Source: Paramacrobiotus metropolitanus (taxonomy: Eukaryota; Tardigrada; Eutardigrada; Parachela; Macrobiotidae). From it: a stretch of DNA of 64,000 bases. The notes under the pieces are model-generated. The model made no database searches, was not told the DNA's origin, and saw only the letters and a program-made list of their open reading frames with translations. The position numbers and the translations under genes were made by a program. Shown here piece by piece: positions 11,763 through 24,648 of the stretch. Numbering within the stretch: the first letter of the stretch is position 1; each line of letters starts with the position of its first letter. The DNA lies in contig NW_026570264.1 of the NCBI RefSeq assembly GCF_019649055.1, forward strand, positions 806,001 to 870,000. The letters are read 5' to 3'.

Positions 11763-13737
11763 CTTTTGTGTGTAAAGCACGCCACAAATATTTGGAAATT
11801 GTGAAGCCTTGTGTCAGAGAACGGAATGCCTGTTTTTGAATGAAAGCACAACATGGTGCTGTAAAGAAGAAATCCAGCAGTGGAGAACGTGCAGTATTAG
11901 CTGCGGAATTAACGCATTTAATATGCATGACATTCTGCATCAAGGAAATTTCCCCGGTTCAGTAGCTGAAAGTGGCCTTAACAAAATCGTTCGTGACGAG
12001 AAGAAGCCAATCTCTGCCGCCAGATCACGTTTAACGTCATCTTCCGGCTGTAAAATATGCTTGTATATACTGTATATCTCTGCAGGCAGGTTGTTTACGC
12101 TGTGTAGATATTCCGATTGTGTACAATATGTCGTTTCAATATTTACGTTAGATGGTAAAAATTCCACACGGGCTGTGTTATTATTTATGATTTACTCGTA
12201 TTTAAGGTTGATTTTAGCAAACAATATTCGAGCAGTGCTGTTTTGTTTAAGGAGTATGTTTAAATTGAAATATTCCCCAGCAGCACTGGCCCAGCATTCA
12301 CTGCCCCAGCAGCACTGGTTTGTGTCATTTGTGCACTGTTCCATTTAATAACCACACAACAACATAAACGAACGTCGTGAAAAATTCAGTAATATGAACA
12401 TCGCAGCATAGCATAAAAATTGCAGCATAGCATAGCATAGCATTTGCAGGAAGGCAGAGGAGCATCGGAGTAAGCATAAAAAATTATTTTCATCAGCGAT
12501 GGCCAAAGATCGTGGCCATAACAAAACTTGTTTTAAATTTAATTTAAAATAAAATCTACACTGCGCTCTAGTGTGGGATGAATGCACCGCATCATACGTA
12601 ATAACGATACTGATCAACCTGTATGAGGCCAGTTTACTCGTTCAAAAGTTTTACCTCTGCTGCACTGTTATGGTAACAATTTTCGAAGTCACAAGAACGT
12701 AACATACGTGTACTAATTTTAGTAGGTACTTACCCGCCATGTCTTTAAAAATTCTGACATTTGCCATGTTTTATCGTTTACCGGTTGACAGAGTTTATAG
12801 GTTTTATCGCGTGTCATGCCATTGTCAGTGTCACTAGCAGGAACCACTACCACGTTTCAACCCCTGCCAGAAAATGACGTAGAAAAGATACGGCTTCCTT
12901 TCTGATACGTCTTTTGCTGTCCCTACGACTCCTTGGTGGATGCGCATGAGGCTTCGCTGTGAATTTTATAACCGCATTCTCTGGTCACCATCTTGCAAAA
13001 GCATTCAAGGAATGCAAAAGGGGGCAGTACAGTCTACAAGACTACAGGCCCTTAATTAAACCCCACCCTTTTCAGTTTCTTAATGCTCGCATTTATTGCA
13101 GCTTTCTTTGTCCTCCGTCAAGGTAAACCTAAACAGGATCAAAATTTGACATCAGAAACAGATGGCATAAAAAAGCGATGATAAAAAGAAACTACTTTGA
13201 AAATAAGCGCAGTTGCCAATATCTCGATTATCGCGATATGGTTATTCGCTACACAAAACATGCTGAACAAAGGCCTTGATTTCGAAGTCGTTCATGTCAC
13301 CCATTTATTAACCGAGGCTCAATAATTACTGAGCATTAGCTAAACGTCAGTAACCTGAAAGGAAACGGACGTCCGGTCAATGCGCTACACAAAACAAACA
13401 ATTCCAGTAATTTATATCGACCGCTTCAACGACAGCTGAACTGTTGCCTCTATATTGCTTATACACCGACCGGTGCAACGGTTTGGATTAAAATTGCAGG
13501 TGTATTATGTGCAGCAGTTTTCACATTTCGCGCGCTAAAATGACATCCTACAGTAGCGTTCGATCATAACGAATAGCCGTTTGACCGTAAACTGTAAAAC
13601 AGCATCATTTGTGATCGTGGAAACGAGATAGAAAACATCCTTCACAGATTTACTGGTTTAGCGGACTAATAATGCACTAAAACTGTAAAAACTCGTTTTG
13701 TGCGTAACGGTTTGCCCGCATAATGCCCGCAAGTGCG
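11763..13737. other. Intergenic, no gene recognised
   Basis: About 2 kb. A 179-codon plus-strand frame at 11,809-12,348 is open but overlaps the presumed 5' region of the GPCR and shows no domain, so I do not call it. The repeat gcatagcatagcatagcat lies at 12,405-12,445. The right end should contain the promoter of the FAD oxidoreductase. Confidence 0.45.
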
Positions 13738-16176
13738 ATGTGGACACTGGAAGTGAGAGACACGACATAGAAAAACAGTTGCATCTGACCAGAAAGGCTT
13801 ATTCTGCTTACCGGTTACAGTAGATAATAACCAGCTTATTTTTCTTACAGTCGGTGCTGGTGTGGACCAGCGCGGCTTTCATCACAGCCCAAGATTACTT
13901 TGGCCCAAATGGAGCATCGACGGCGAAATGCCGGTGCCTTCCTGGTGATTCTTGTTGGCCAAGTGTCGATCAGTGGAATACGCTGAATACTACTATAGGC
14001 GGTCGTCTGTTGATACCACATCCGACAGGTTAGATAACATTTTAGGTACATCAGAAAATGGACTTTAATAATATAGGCACCTATCGGTAGTTGTACGAGT
14101 AAGTATCTGCGGCATAGATGCTTATACAGCTTCGGACGAAATGGTCGCATACCCAACATCTTCACATTTAGTGTGAATGCAGCGCAGTGCACTGTACGAC
14201 TGAGTTCAAAATATCCGTTTCGTACAAGTGAACTGCACCGCTTGCATACAGAATGCTGGGTATGGGGCTATGCGACCATTTAGTCCTATGTATATTGTAT
14301 GTTAGGATATCAATGTTATGGTGGGCCCGGCTACAACTCCCACGACTGTCAGCAAATCCAGAAATACTACAACCGCCCGGGTTTTCTTCTCAATAAACCC
14401 GGCAGCATGCAGGCGTTTAATTGGGAAGATTTGGGCGAACAGCGGTGTGCGCTGGAAGCGTCCAATGACTGGGACGCTGTCTGTCAAGCAGGCCGTACTC
14501 CGGCGTACGGAGTGGAGGCGCACACAGTGGATGACATCCAGAAAGCACTGGCGTTTGCCAGTCAGCATAATCTGCGCATTGTGGTCAAGACGACCGGGCA
14601 CGATTACTTTGGGCGTAGTACCGCGCCAGGAGCGCTGATGCTATGGTTGAGAAATTTCCAAGGTGGACTGGAGACGAAAACTGGATTTACGCCCAACGGT
14701 TGTGACGCCAGCGGTCAGTTAACGGAGCCGGTCATCACGGTAACCGGTGGAAAAACCTGGGATGATGTTTATGCAAAGGTCAGCGAACTCTTGGTTTATA
14801 AATCCATTTATTTAAAGGCAATAAAATGACCTTTTGTTTTTCAGGTTGACCAAGATTTTAACGGAAAATACTGCATCGTTGCTGGTTTCTGTTTTGACAT
14901 CGCGGCAGCCGGTGGCTACACCCTGGGTGGTGGCCATAGCGTCCTCTCGCCCTCTTTCGGTTTGGCGGTGGATAATGTCTTGGAAATGACCATGGTGACC
15001 GCGAGTGGAAAGCTGGTGACCGCCAACGCCTGCCAGAACAAAGATCTCTTCTGGGCGTTATGCGGCGGAGGCGGTGGCACCTTTGGCGTCCTTACCTCCG
15101 TTACTTACAAGTTGCATTCTGTTCCTAGTGGTTTCAACGCGTACTCCGTTCAAGTTGTGGATCAGAACAAGACGGGCAATTTAAACCCAATACAGGTGGA
15201 GAGTATTATTGAAGTCTTAGCAAGGCGGACAGCGGATTTAGATAACATCGGCTGGGGCGGGTATATGCTGTTTAATCCGGCGTATGGGTTTGTTGTGATG
15301 CTGCTAGTTCCAGCTGATAAAGCCAATGCTTTAGATCAAGCGAAGGCGTTAAAGAATGAGCTTGTAGGAATGCAAGCCGCATCGGGATTCTTAGTGATGC
15401 CGTTTGCGAACCTTGGAACCTTCTCGCAGCACTACGATCACTTCGATGTGAGTACGTTTTAAATATAAATGCAAATTAGTTTACAGAAAAAAATCACAAA
15501 TTACTGTATTAACGTCGATTAGCAAGTAAGCAATTATGTGTAAGAAAAATTGTTTAGGTCACCGTACAATTTTAAAATATTAGTTATACATCTTCAAATA
15601 ACAATTTTAATTATAAATTAACAGGACTGGCGCTCGTGGACGGACACGATCGGAGTCTTTGACGGCTTCTACTCCGGTGTCCGCATTGCTCTAGGCACCC
15701 GCCTCATCCCGGCGGCTGCCTTAACACATTCCCGTAGCGCTGCACAAACCCTAATGGCCGGTGTACAGAAAAACGGCTTCGCCGCTGGTTTCGTCGCCAC
15801 CATGGTAGCCGGCAGTGGAGTACGCAGCCGCGATCCACAGGCACTCGAGACATCCGTGACACCGGCGTGGCGCAAGGCCGCCTGGCATTGTTATCTGTTC
15901 ACCGGATGGGATGCGACGACGTCCAATGCGGATATTGCGGCACGGACGGACGTGCTGAACAGCGGGGTTCAAGTGTGGCGGGAGGGGTTTCCCGACTCGG
16001 GAGTGTACTTCAACGAGGGGTTCACTGAGGAGCCCAACTGGCAGCAAGCGTTCTGGGGGAGTAATTATGAGCGGCTGCTGGGAATTAAGAAAACAGTGGA
16101 TCCGAATGGAATGTTTGTATGCAGCACTTGTGTGGGCAGCGAACTGTGGGATAAGAGCGGCAACTGTCGCGTATAA
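13738..16176 (+). CDS. Secreted BBE-type FAD-linked oxidoreductase
   Basis: Exons 13851-14028, 14306-14778, 14845-15447 and 15625-16176 join by GT-AG with phase kept. A short first exon 13738-13752 (MWTLE) would complete a signal peptide with the hydrophobic stretch SVLVWTSAAFITA; that exon is inference. Total about 606 residues. The N-terminal block CLPGDSCWPS...WNTLNTTIGGRL is typical of secreted family members. The PCMH FAD domain shows VVKTTGHDYFGRSTAP (His that can bind FAD), VAGFCFDIAAAGG and LGGGHSVLSPSFGLAVDNV (Cys second flavin-link candidate), and WALCGGGGGTFGVL. The BBE domain ends with NWQQAFWGSNYERL...DPNGMF. Members oxidise sugars, alcohols or alkaloids with O2. A polyadenylation signal aataaa follows near 16,233. 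The wording of the FAD loop is closer to fungal than plant members, so horizontal origin is possible; substrate unknown. Confidence 0.85.
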
Positions 16177-16394
16177 CGAAACAGTGTTAACAAATTGTAC
16201 ATTTAATTGTACTTATCGGTATTTTTTACTATAAATAAAAACCTGTAAGTACATATGGGTGGATTTTCGTTATTCATTGAATAAATTAAATTCAAAGCTT
16301 TCATTTCGCCAGTAAATTTAGCTCGATATGTCTAAGGCAGTAAACTCACGAAAATCCGTTATTCAGGCCCATCGAAGTAGATGTAGGACGTATG

Positions 16395-16829
16395 TTAATA
16401 GTTTTGATTCTTGGAGTCTTCTCCGGTCACCCAAGATATCCGGTCTTCTGTTTCCGGTTTCTGCACCAGTGGGCAGCCGGTGGCAGCGTGGATAAACCCT
16501 GGCATGCACCTATTATGCGCCTCTATTTTCCTCAGCCTTGGAGAACTAGCTTCGTGAGACTCTTGATCATTAATCAGTATTACAAAACGCTTTAGCACTA
16601 TCGACACGGCAAAGTTTAGCCCATCAGTTAATCCCTCATGTTCGCCACCTATTATTTTTGGAAAATGGATTATTGGGCCGGCATCAAGCGCGGCGCATGG
16701 ACGTTGAGAATCGATAACAAACTGCGCCGGTTTCGGTAAATTGTTTAGTTTAACAAAACGCATGATGAGACGATTATGCAGATATAAATGGCGCAGTAAT
16801 GGTGATTTTCCTATGGTAGTGATCTCCAC
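16395..16829 (-). other. Open frame of 144 codons, unrecognised
   Basis: Open antisense frame between the FAD gene and GPCR paralogue 3. It starts MEITTIGKSPLLRHLYLHNR and is of mixed composition without a signal peptide or membrane segment. No domain recognised, no convincing splice partners, and no ribosomal or promoter context to support it. It could be an exon of an unseen gene or chance; listed because it is longer than its surroundings would predict. Confidence 0.2.
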
Positions 16830-16910
16830 AGAGCCGAACTGATCGTGTACAATTATCCTTCGTTTTTATTAAACGTTTTACAACCTACAGAAACAGTTTT
16901 AAGACAAGCA

Positions 16911-18568
16911 ATGGCAGTTACTTTAAATAACACGAATGTCACACTTAACGCAACGGTCAATAATAACGATACTTCGAGTTTGATACCCCAGTGGAATTAT
17001 GTAGCTGTAGCGGCGCTGATTATGTTCATCCTCGCGCTCATAACGAACACCGTCGGACTATTGTTATTTGCTGTTAAATTCGGCATCGCCGCGAATTCTT
17101 TCAATATCTACATTATCAGTTTGCTAACAGCGAATATACTTTATCCGGGATTAGGCAGCGTCTTAGACGTCATTAACGACTTGTTTTCGGTGTGGTTTTT
17201 GGGTTGGTCTTGGTGCACGGTGTACCTGTACATCGGCTGGACCATACCCACCGTGCAGATCTTCATGCATCTGGTCATCACGGTTAATCGTGGATGCGCG
17301 GCGGCTTTCCCCATTCGGTACCGGCAATATCATAGTCAACGGGTGGCGGTGGCGTTGTCGGCGGGAGCATGGTTAGCTGGACACACGCTGGTTTTGCCAG
17401 GTACTACTGACCTTGGTGCAATTTTAATTACAATTCCAGCAAAGCGATATTGCTTCGATATTCCAACCAAGCGATATTCCAACCAAGCGATTTTGCTTCG
17501 ATATTTTTCGCGCTAGAAAACGTTATATGATTAGGAAAAAGAAGCTGGCAGCTCCATCATCGGCATTATTACTAATGTCGGGAGATGATTCTTTTGCAAC
17601 TAACGAAAGTGTTTCTAAAGCCAATAACGTCGATTTACATAAGCGCAGAATGTGGCGCTCGTATTACGTGGTACCTACCAAATCGATTCGAAACTCGAAA
17701 CTGTATGGAAATATATGGTACACTGACGCAGTTTACAAAAAAACTGCTGTATTACTTACTCAAATGATAGATTCGGTTAAAGGGTGATTCACAAAGTCTA
17801 TAGACCAGCACATTGCTACATTAACACTTTTAGCAGTACACTGTACATGATTATCTGTACAGTACTTACAATTTCCTGTTCTTGATTATAGTGATTTATT
17901 TGGCTTCCGGCGAGAGAATTACGTAACTGTCCCGTGATTTGTGTCATGTAAAGTATTTTTCACGTAGGGATAATTTTGGATGCCACTTATTATCGATTAT
18001 CAACTGATGAAACCGTAAAAATTTGCCACCTGGATGCGTCAGTTACAATCGGGCAGAAGACCTGGATGATGATCAATTTGTTCACTGCGTGCGCCGCGCT
18101 CTTCATCATCGTCGCCATGTTTCCTTATTTTCTCTACGTTAAACACCGATCCCGAAAGAAAGTGCACCACAATCTCAGTACGATAAGCCGCATTAGCAGA
18201 ACGCACGACCCTCCATCGGCATATCCAGCTGCACAAGCAACCAGACTCTCGGATAACGGTAAGTGCCTGCGTAAGCTCTTCTGTACGTAAGATCTAATAA
18301 GGCACGTGTAGTTGCAGAAACGTTCCAAGAAGGTTATAGAAAATCCAACAAGAGCATCGTTCTGCTTACGACGCTGACAACCAGTCTCTTCTTATTCTGG
18401 ACACCTAGCGTGGTCTTCTTTGCACTTGTCCCGTTCCAGGACGAATACAACGATGTGGTGGGCAATGTATGCACCATACTGCTGAACTGTCAACATGTGC
18501 TGGATCCCATCTTATTCGCGTTAGCACTCAGAGAGCGTAGACACCGTCCGGCTTGCAGCTGCTTCTAA
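16911..18568 (+). CDS. Rhodopsin-like (class A) GPCR, paralogue 3
   Basis: Exons 16911-17400, 17968-18258 and 18318-18568, about 343 residues, with the same three-exon layout and phase-1 introns as the two minus-strand paralogues. The extracellular N-terminus is rich in N-x-T sites (NNTNVTLNATVNNND). TM3 ends TVNRGCAAAFPIRYRQ, TM6 is FLFWTPSVVFF and TM7 ends DPILFALALRERR, followed by a Cys-rich tail (ACSCF) that could be palmitoylated. The second extracellular loop has ICHLDASVT. Exon 2 is longer than in the other two because the third cytoplasmic loop is extended. Intron 1 contains short gcgatattgcttcgatattcc repeats near 17,440-17,505. Confidence 0.8.
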
Positions 18569-19413
18569 AATGTATTTTCAAGAGTAGTAATTACGTTTGA
18601 CCACGGCCGTTTAAATCACTCAATATGTAAACTAATTTCCTTTTGAATTTTATTTAAATATGCACTAATGTACTCAGTTACTGACCCGATAAGCACAAAA
18701 CAATGACGTGTGATTGTTAGTAAATATATAAAGCGCTAAAAAAATCTGCGTAATATTATCCGCTAAACAAGTTCTGCATGTCATATTACTCGTATTATAA
18801 TGAGGGATTAAAAAGAAGCTAAAACTGGCCAGTCGTTCCGCAGTTCAAAATTTTTTAAGTAAATCAAATGCAACATCCAGTGCGTATAGAGCTAATAGAA
18901 GTACCGTAAATTGCCAGCACTTGGTTAGAACATAGAAGATAGTAACGCTTATCCGCGCAACAGACATCAAAGAAAGGCATCAATTTTTTCAAGCCCCCCA
19001 GTGTATTGGGATTCTATATACTTTACTAATACGGATGGCAAAATGAGGAGGTTTAAGGATTAATAAATGGCAAGAGGGTGCTAAATAATAAATTATAACA
19101 ACTTAATATCCGCTATCTTACAGAAAAGATTCATTCACCCAACCAATGCGTATACATCGATAGCGCTGTGCAAGAAGAGCTTGCTTCCGCGCTATGTGTT
19201 AAAACTTGAAACGGAGCGGGTGTGCATTCTTCGGGCTATATATTGCTGTTTTTGCGAGTATCTTTATATAAGTACACGAGTTTCGTGATAACATTTGTCG
19301 GATTTGTAAGCGAAAAGGCTACTAACTTATAAAATTAAAACAACTGAAATGACGAATATTATGCACTACATAGTCACATATTCAGACAGCCTTCTTCTAA
19401 AGCATGGCGCTTC
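18569..19413. other. Intergenic, no gene recognised
   Basis: A+T-rich, no defensible frame. The right half (about 19,140-19,330) resembles 54,580-54,740 (gcttgcttccgc, then ttraaac, then gagcgggt), so it is the 3' flank shared by the tandem membrane-protein copies. Confidence 0.5.
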
Positions 19414-22400
19414 TCACAGTGCTTCTTTAAGCGGTACTGCCTCGCTTTTCTCTTTCCCACCAGCTGCCCAGGCAGCGACCCAGCTTCTGCTGCGGCGACC
19501 ATTGGCGGCATTCACCACTTCCGCGTAGGATGGAGGAAGATCCACTTCGTCTCCTGGTACAACGCCAGTGTACGCCGGTGGATCATCACTAGCAGTGGTA
19601 GTATCTGACGACAAGAAATCGGATGGTGCCGCGGCAGCACGTGGACGAATGGCTTCCACAGTTGCGGCATGTGGTCCTTCGTTCGCACTCTGTGACCCAT
19701 TCGCCCCCATGCCCATAGAGCCCATGGCAGAAACCAGCTCCAGACACAGGATGCACACTCCCAGTAGAACTTCGTTGTGGCTGGCCGAAAGCAAGGCCGT
19801 TTTCGCTGGTTCTTGTTGGATCCCGTTCGCTTCCATGATGGCTGTCACAGCCAATAGCACACCCACAATCTTGAGAATTGTGTAGACGCGAAAGAGTTTC
19901 CGTCCTCGCGTCGCACTAAACTGGTGCGTGGGGAATCGAGACGGCGGTGACGGTTCGGTAAGTCCTGCTAAGCCGAGCAGTCCGAAAACATTATAGAGGA
20001 CGATCCATGCCGTAGCCACTGTTCCATAAATTACGGTTTCCCCAATGGTATCCAATTCTACAAAACGACCAAAACAGTGACTGGTCATTCCGTCGAAGGA
20101 AACTTGTTAACCGTTTTTAAGCCGACCAGACTCAATGTCGAGCTAGCGTTTAGCTAAAACACGATGGTTTTCTCATGTTTCTTAGTATATCTCCTCTGTA
20201 TTCTTATGTTTTCTCAGGCTTCTTAAGTTTCCCAGGTTTTATTAGTTGGTTTAGGTGTCTTAATCAAAAGGCTGCTACTCATACCCTTCTTGCAGTAATA
20301 AAATGTCACCCTCGTGGCGGTCGACCCACCACTGCCATTTCTAGGCTGTGGATTGTCCTGCCGAGCTGGTCTCGCTCAGCATTGGGACATGGTGACAACT
20401 TGAGCTGGGTTAGCTCAAGTTGGGTCTGGGCCAGTATGGCCGAGACACGTTTAGCCTCTGCGTCCGATTTGGACGCAAGGTCTTTGTGCTTGGAGATTTC
20501 GTCCTGCATCCATCGTTCGGATGCTAGGGCGGCCTCCGATATGTCCGCCAGCTGTTTGGTCAGGTCCCGTACTGTGGTCCGAAGTTGGTCGACTTCGTCG
20601 ATCTCCTCGGGTCGGGTTGCCTGGATCAGCTTTGGCGGGGTGACGCTGGCGCTGTTTATGTCCCAGGTGGGCTGATTAAGGTCCATCCTGGCTGTGGCCC
20701 TGTTTAGTTGTGCCAGGTCCACAATTGGCTCTTGGTCCGGTTTGGACGGGCCAGACGCGCCGATGACGTCATTGGTCGGCGATGGCGTTGTATGGGTTGA
20801 GCCATCGACTTCAAACATGATTGGCGATTGACTCACGGGCTGTTGGCCCTGGTCATGTGCCTTTGGACCAGCCTTTTTGGCTTGACCCTTTGCCTTGCGT
20901 CCACCTTTGGCCACCGTTGGTGCCTCAGGTTGGATCTGGTCCGAGCCCGATAGGGTTGGACTTGTTATCAGACCCTGGACGTCAAGGTTGGACCGGGCCA
21001 AGTTGTTTGGCCCTGGTCCATCGGTGCGTGTCTTGTCCTCACTTGTGGCCGCCGTTGGCGCCTCAAGTTGGACTTGGCCCGGGCCAGATATGGTCGGTTG
21101 TTGTGCCAAGTCCCGAGGGACACTGTTGGCCTGGGCCGTCCTATCGGCGCCAGGTTGGCTGTCCTGAGGCTGGTTGGCCTCGGACAACTCGTCGGATGCC
21201 TCCTGGAATGTGTCGTCCGGGTGGCGTCCAGACTTTCATCACTGGTTTCCAGGTCAGCCGGCAGGATTTGTTTGTCCCGCCTGGCCCTGGCCTCGACCGA
21301 ACTCGTAGAGCCGGCCGAGTTTGGCTCGTCTGGGTCAGAACTGCCTTGTTTGGCGTTACGGAACCCGTAGGGTCCCGTTGGTTCACGCGTGGCGTAGTTC
21401 TTCCCGAGCACCTTCTTATATTGGTTTGGCTGGCGCCCGTCCATTGGACTGAGCAATCTCCGTTGGAGTTGCTCATGGCTGGTGTAAGGTACCACCTTGG
21501 CCAAGGCGCTGTGAGTTTGGCCCATGGTATTGGGACTTAGAAAGTTTCTTTGGTCTTTGGTCCGGACCGGAACGTTGGGTTGGATCGCTGGTCGGTGCTG
21601 GTCAGGTACGCTAGAGCTCAGGTTTAGCGTTAGCTTCCTATGGCCCTAGTTTACTTTACTGACCAGTGTGACGTCAGTTACGAAATGGTCTTGCAAAAAG
21701 CTCTACGTCACGAGTAGCGTGCCGTGAGCAAAAATTGCAAAAAAGTATGAGTCACTATGACTGTTATAACACGGGGAAGTTTCCCACGCGTTCTGATTGG
21801 TCTGAAATTTATGGAAAATCACCACGCTGACGTCACGCGACTTTTTCGCGAAAATTCGCGACGCCACAACAGGTCTTACCGAGTTTTTCCTCGTCCAAAC
21901 TGCTGCTCCGTCGCTCCCCTTCACCCTCTTCTACCGTGAGGGCCGCAGCGCACCCGATAGGGCGTAATGGTGTGTCAGGACCGTACCGAACGCAGTTTTT
22001 GCGCCGGGAGCCAAAGCTGCGGGAGGCCTACTTATAAGCCTGACCCGTATCAACGCAACCCTGTAGGGTGGTTAATTGGTAAACTGGATCGTACCCAACT
22101 CAGTTTTTGAGCGGGGAGCCAAAGCTGCAGGGGACCTACTTATAGGCACCGACCCGTATGAATAATCCGTCGCGCTGCAGACTTCCAATGAAGCCTGTAT
22201 GATGCAGGAGATGATGGTCGCGGGATTGCTGGCCTACTTATAGGCGATCAGCGTAGTTCGACCGAGTGATGCCTTCACTGGGAATCAGAGGTCTCGCAGG
22301 AAGGAAAACCGAGCGATACTGCTACCATGTCAGATATGACACAGAAGCAGATGGAAAATGGGGCAAATATCGCCTTTATTGGTAACAATAAAGCAACCAC

Positions 22401-24648
22401 AAACAAACACAGAAAACCAATGCGGTATCACTGTGGAAAAAGTAGCTGCGAGCGCGCAAGTCAGTATCGTGATAATGATGCAGGGTGCTGCAGGTATGCA
22501 ACAGCTGATGCCGTAAAGCATGGAATCGCTCGTAAGCGCTGGGCTACGCCCCCAAGAGTGCAGAAATACGCTGATTGGTCAGCGTAGACAAAGTATACGC
22601 TGAGTGAGCAGCGTAATAGCGCGGCACGAATGGAGTAGCCATGTGCGGGCGGGCGACAGAGCAAAGCCACAAGAGGTGTCTACCGCCTCGAGTGTGCGGT
22701 CTCTGACACAGCGCTTTCTTTTGCTTTCGTATTGCTTTTATGTTTTTTCGTTTTTGTATTTTCCTTGGTTTTCGTATTTCGCTTGGTTTTCCTGTGATTC
22801 TTTATTATGGAAAATGTCTGCGACCAACTGCCCTGCGACTAGTTGTCCTCGATGAAGTGCCACGGCGCCCGGCAATTTTGATAGCACGGAAAAATGCAGC
22901 TAGCGTGTACTGAGGGCTTTGTTGGCGCTTTGAACGATGGTCCAGACACTGCAATTATCGCAGATATTACGTATAACAAGTTCCCTTTAATGTATTTGCA
23001 TAATGTTTTACTTTTCATACATACACATAATTATATTATTATTTTATTTTTTTACTTCCTGTAATTATTTTATTGACCGTATTACCCAGGCACTACCTAT
23101 TCTAAATGCCGTGACGTATGGCACGACGCACCGTAGTATGCAGTTTTGACGCAACCTCTGAACGTGTACAGTACATACCGAATAGATTATTTAGAATTGC
23201 CACCGGCAGTGCTAATAATCCTAACGCCAATTTTGAGAAAGCCTGGCAGACCGTCCAATCATAATTGTGTTTAAAAGGGCAGATCTCTGCTGCTGGATCC
23301 CTTGTGCGTTTGTCTGAAGGATCCAGCAGTAGGTCGGTGACGGCGGTCGGCATTCGACCATTCCTCAGCGCAATGACAGCGACGACTATGAATGCGCCGT
23401 CCATAATGAGAAACGCAGATGACACAGCCGTTAAGAGCGTCATGGCTACGGGTCCTTTCTGTAGAACGGTTTGCAGAATAACACCCAGTGCGAACAGCAC
23501 GTTGATGATCATACAAGTCAAGTACAGTCTTCCGATCTTGATCCCCGGTGCTTGATGGTGGCGAATCGATTCCATAACATTTTCGGTGTCGGTGTATTTT
23601 TCGTCGTCGTCGGTGTATTTTCCATAACACCAGCGGCTGACTATCAATCCAGCAACGTTATAAAGCAACGACCACATGTCGAAAACATATCCCATTGCCA
23701 GATGGCTGCGCTCGGTGCTGCCTGCAGAATTTAACACCACACTTCCGGTTATTTGAAATCGAAGACATTAAGAATTCTGTCTGGACTGCCACGGTTAATT
23801 AATAAGATATTTTATCGATTTTCACGAGCTGCTCAGCAGGATGAGTTAAGTTGCTGAGCGTCGAGTTACCGTGCTGTCCATCGGATTAGCCGTTCTTTTA
23901 ACAGCCTTTCTTGACAGTTTGAAATATCGACGCAGAATTACTAAGTATGAAATTTAAATTTCTCTTCCGGCGAGAAAATCACACCCGGAACGGTAGCGAG
24001 TTTCCTAACGGCTAACGTGGCTTTTAATAGAGAAAACTGGAGTCAGAAAAAAAAGATAGTGTTAACCCTGTTCTGCTGCCTACCAGAACTGTACAGTTAT
24101 TTTTTCCTGTTTTACTTATCGCAAGTTATTTTCGAGTTGTTGAGATGTAACGTAACTCTGCAGCGTAATTCCCCACCATTAAAATTTGTCGGCAAGGTAA
24201 CTTCATAATACTGCATTCTGTGATAGCGCAACTCGAGGGGAAACTCGACACCCGGTTTTCATGCCAAGATAGCCTAACTCGTTGCGTAACTTATACTCGC
24301 ATTTTCTCTTTACTCTAACGCTGGGTCAATGTTCCATATCTGCACAAGTCTGCTTCCTACCACAAAAATCGTTAGAAAAGACGGTGCTACGCATTACGTG
24401 GGTATTTGTCGCTTATAAAAGTGTAATTGTTTGATGCAGGGTGGGAAGTACCGTACTAACAATTATAGTGACGGTGTTAACTGAACCTTGGGAGTGGTAA
24501 CTGAAAACTACTTGCCTGGCGGAAACCATATGCATACTGTCAACAGTCCCATCATCAGCTGGATTGCGGAAAAATTCCATATCAAAGCATAAAATGTTAA
24601 TTTCCATGGCAAGATATCATTGGCGATTCGGTTTGGGGATGACACCAT
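19414..24648 (-). CDS. Double-tetraspan PPxY membrane protein, copy 1
   Basis: Exons 24648-24516, 23721-23179 and 20057-19414, about 439 residues, open throughout. Exon 1 encodes one hydrophobic segment (LTFYALIWNFSAIQLMMG). Exon 2 encodes about four membrane segments starting AMGYVFDMWSLLYNVAGL, and ends in a helix like those that open exon 3 (VIYGTVATAWIVLYNVFG), suggesting an internal duplication of a tetraspan module. The tail carries DDPPAYTG and LPPSYAEV, two PPxY motifs that in other proteins recruit WW-domain partners such as NEDD4-type ubiquitin ligases. Intron 1 starts GCAAGT (GC-AG), intron 2 GTATGT. Intron 2 is 3.1 kb because it holds a GC-rich Gag-like fossil. No family name can be given; it resembles LAPTM/tetraspan-type trafficking proteins only in layout. 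Confidence 0.65.
20296..21525 (-). mobile_element. Gag-like retroelement fossil inside intron 2 of copy 1
   Basis: GC-rich insert in an A+T-richer intron, read on the minus strand in overlapping open frames and evidently broken (at least one break). It begins MGQTHSALAK, a myristoylation-type N-terminus like retroviral Gag. Pro/Gln/Gly-rich repeats (for example SGPGQVQLEAPT and SGSDQIQPEAPT) and a predicted coiled coil follow. No protease, reverse transcriptase or clear LTR pair is visible in the window, so the family is uncertain; a lineage-specific non-retroviral gene is the main alternative. Confidence 0.35.
21985..22250. repeat. Direct repeats next to the Gag-like fossil
   Basis: A unit of about 70 bases (ggagccaaagctgc followed by ctacttata) occurs at 21,985-22,052 and again at 22,091-22,159, with a partial third (ggcctacttatagg) near 22,230. 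They lie upstream of the Gag-like frame on its strand and may belong to its 5' region. From 22,250 to 23,178 no gene is seen; 22,850-22,970 resembles 57,190-57,310, ancestral intron sequence shared by the copies. Confidence 0.5.

Noticed and set aside
11809-12348. 179-codon plus-strand frame upstream of GPCR paralogue 2
   Set aside because: No domain, patchy composition, overlaps the probable promoter of the minus-strand receptor; most likely chance.
20821-21540. Plus-strand frame of 239 codons over the GC-rich insert
   Set aside because: Antisense of the Gag-like frames; Pro/Trp/Gly-rich translation typical of GC-rich shadows.
22327-22587. 86-codon plus-strand frame in intron 2 of copy 1
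   Set aside because: No domain, within intron and repeat-derived DNA, no splice signals.
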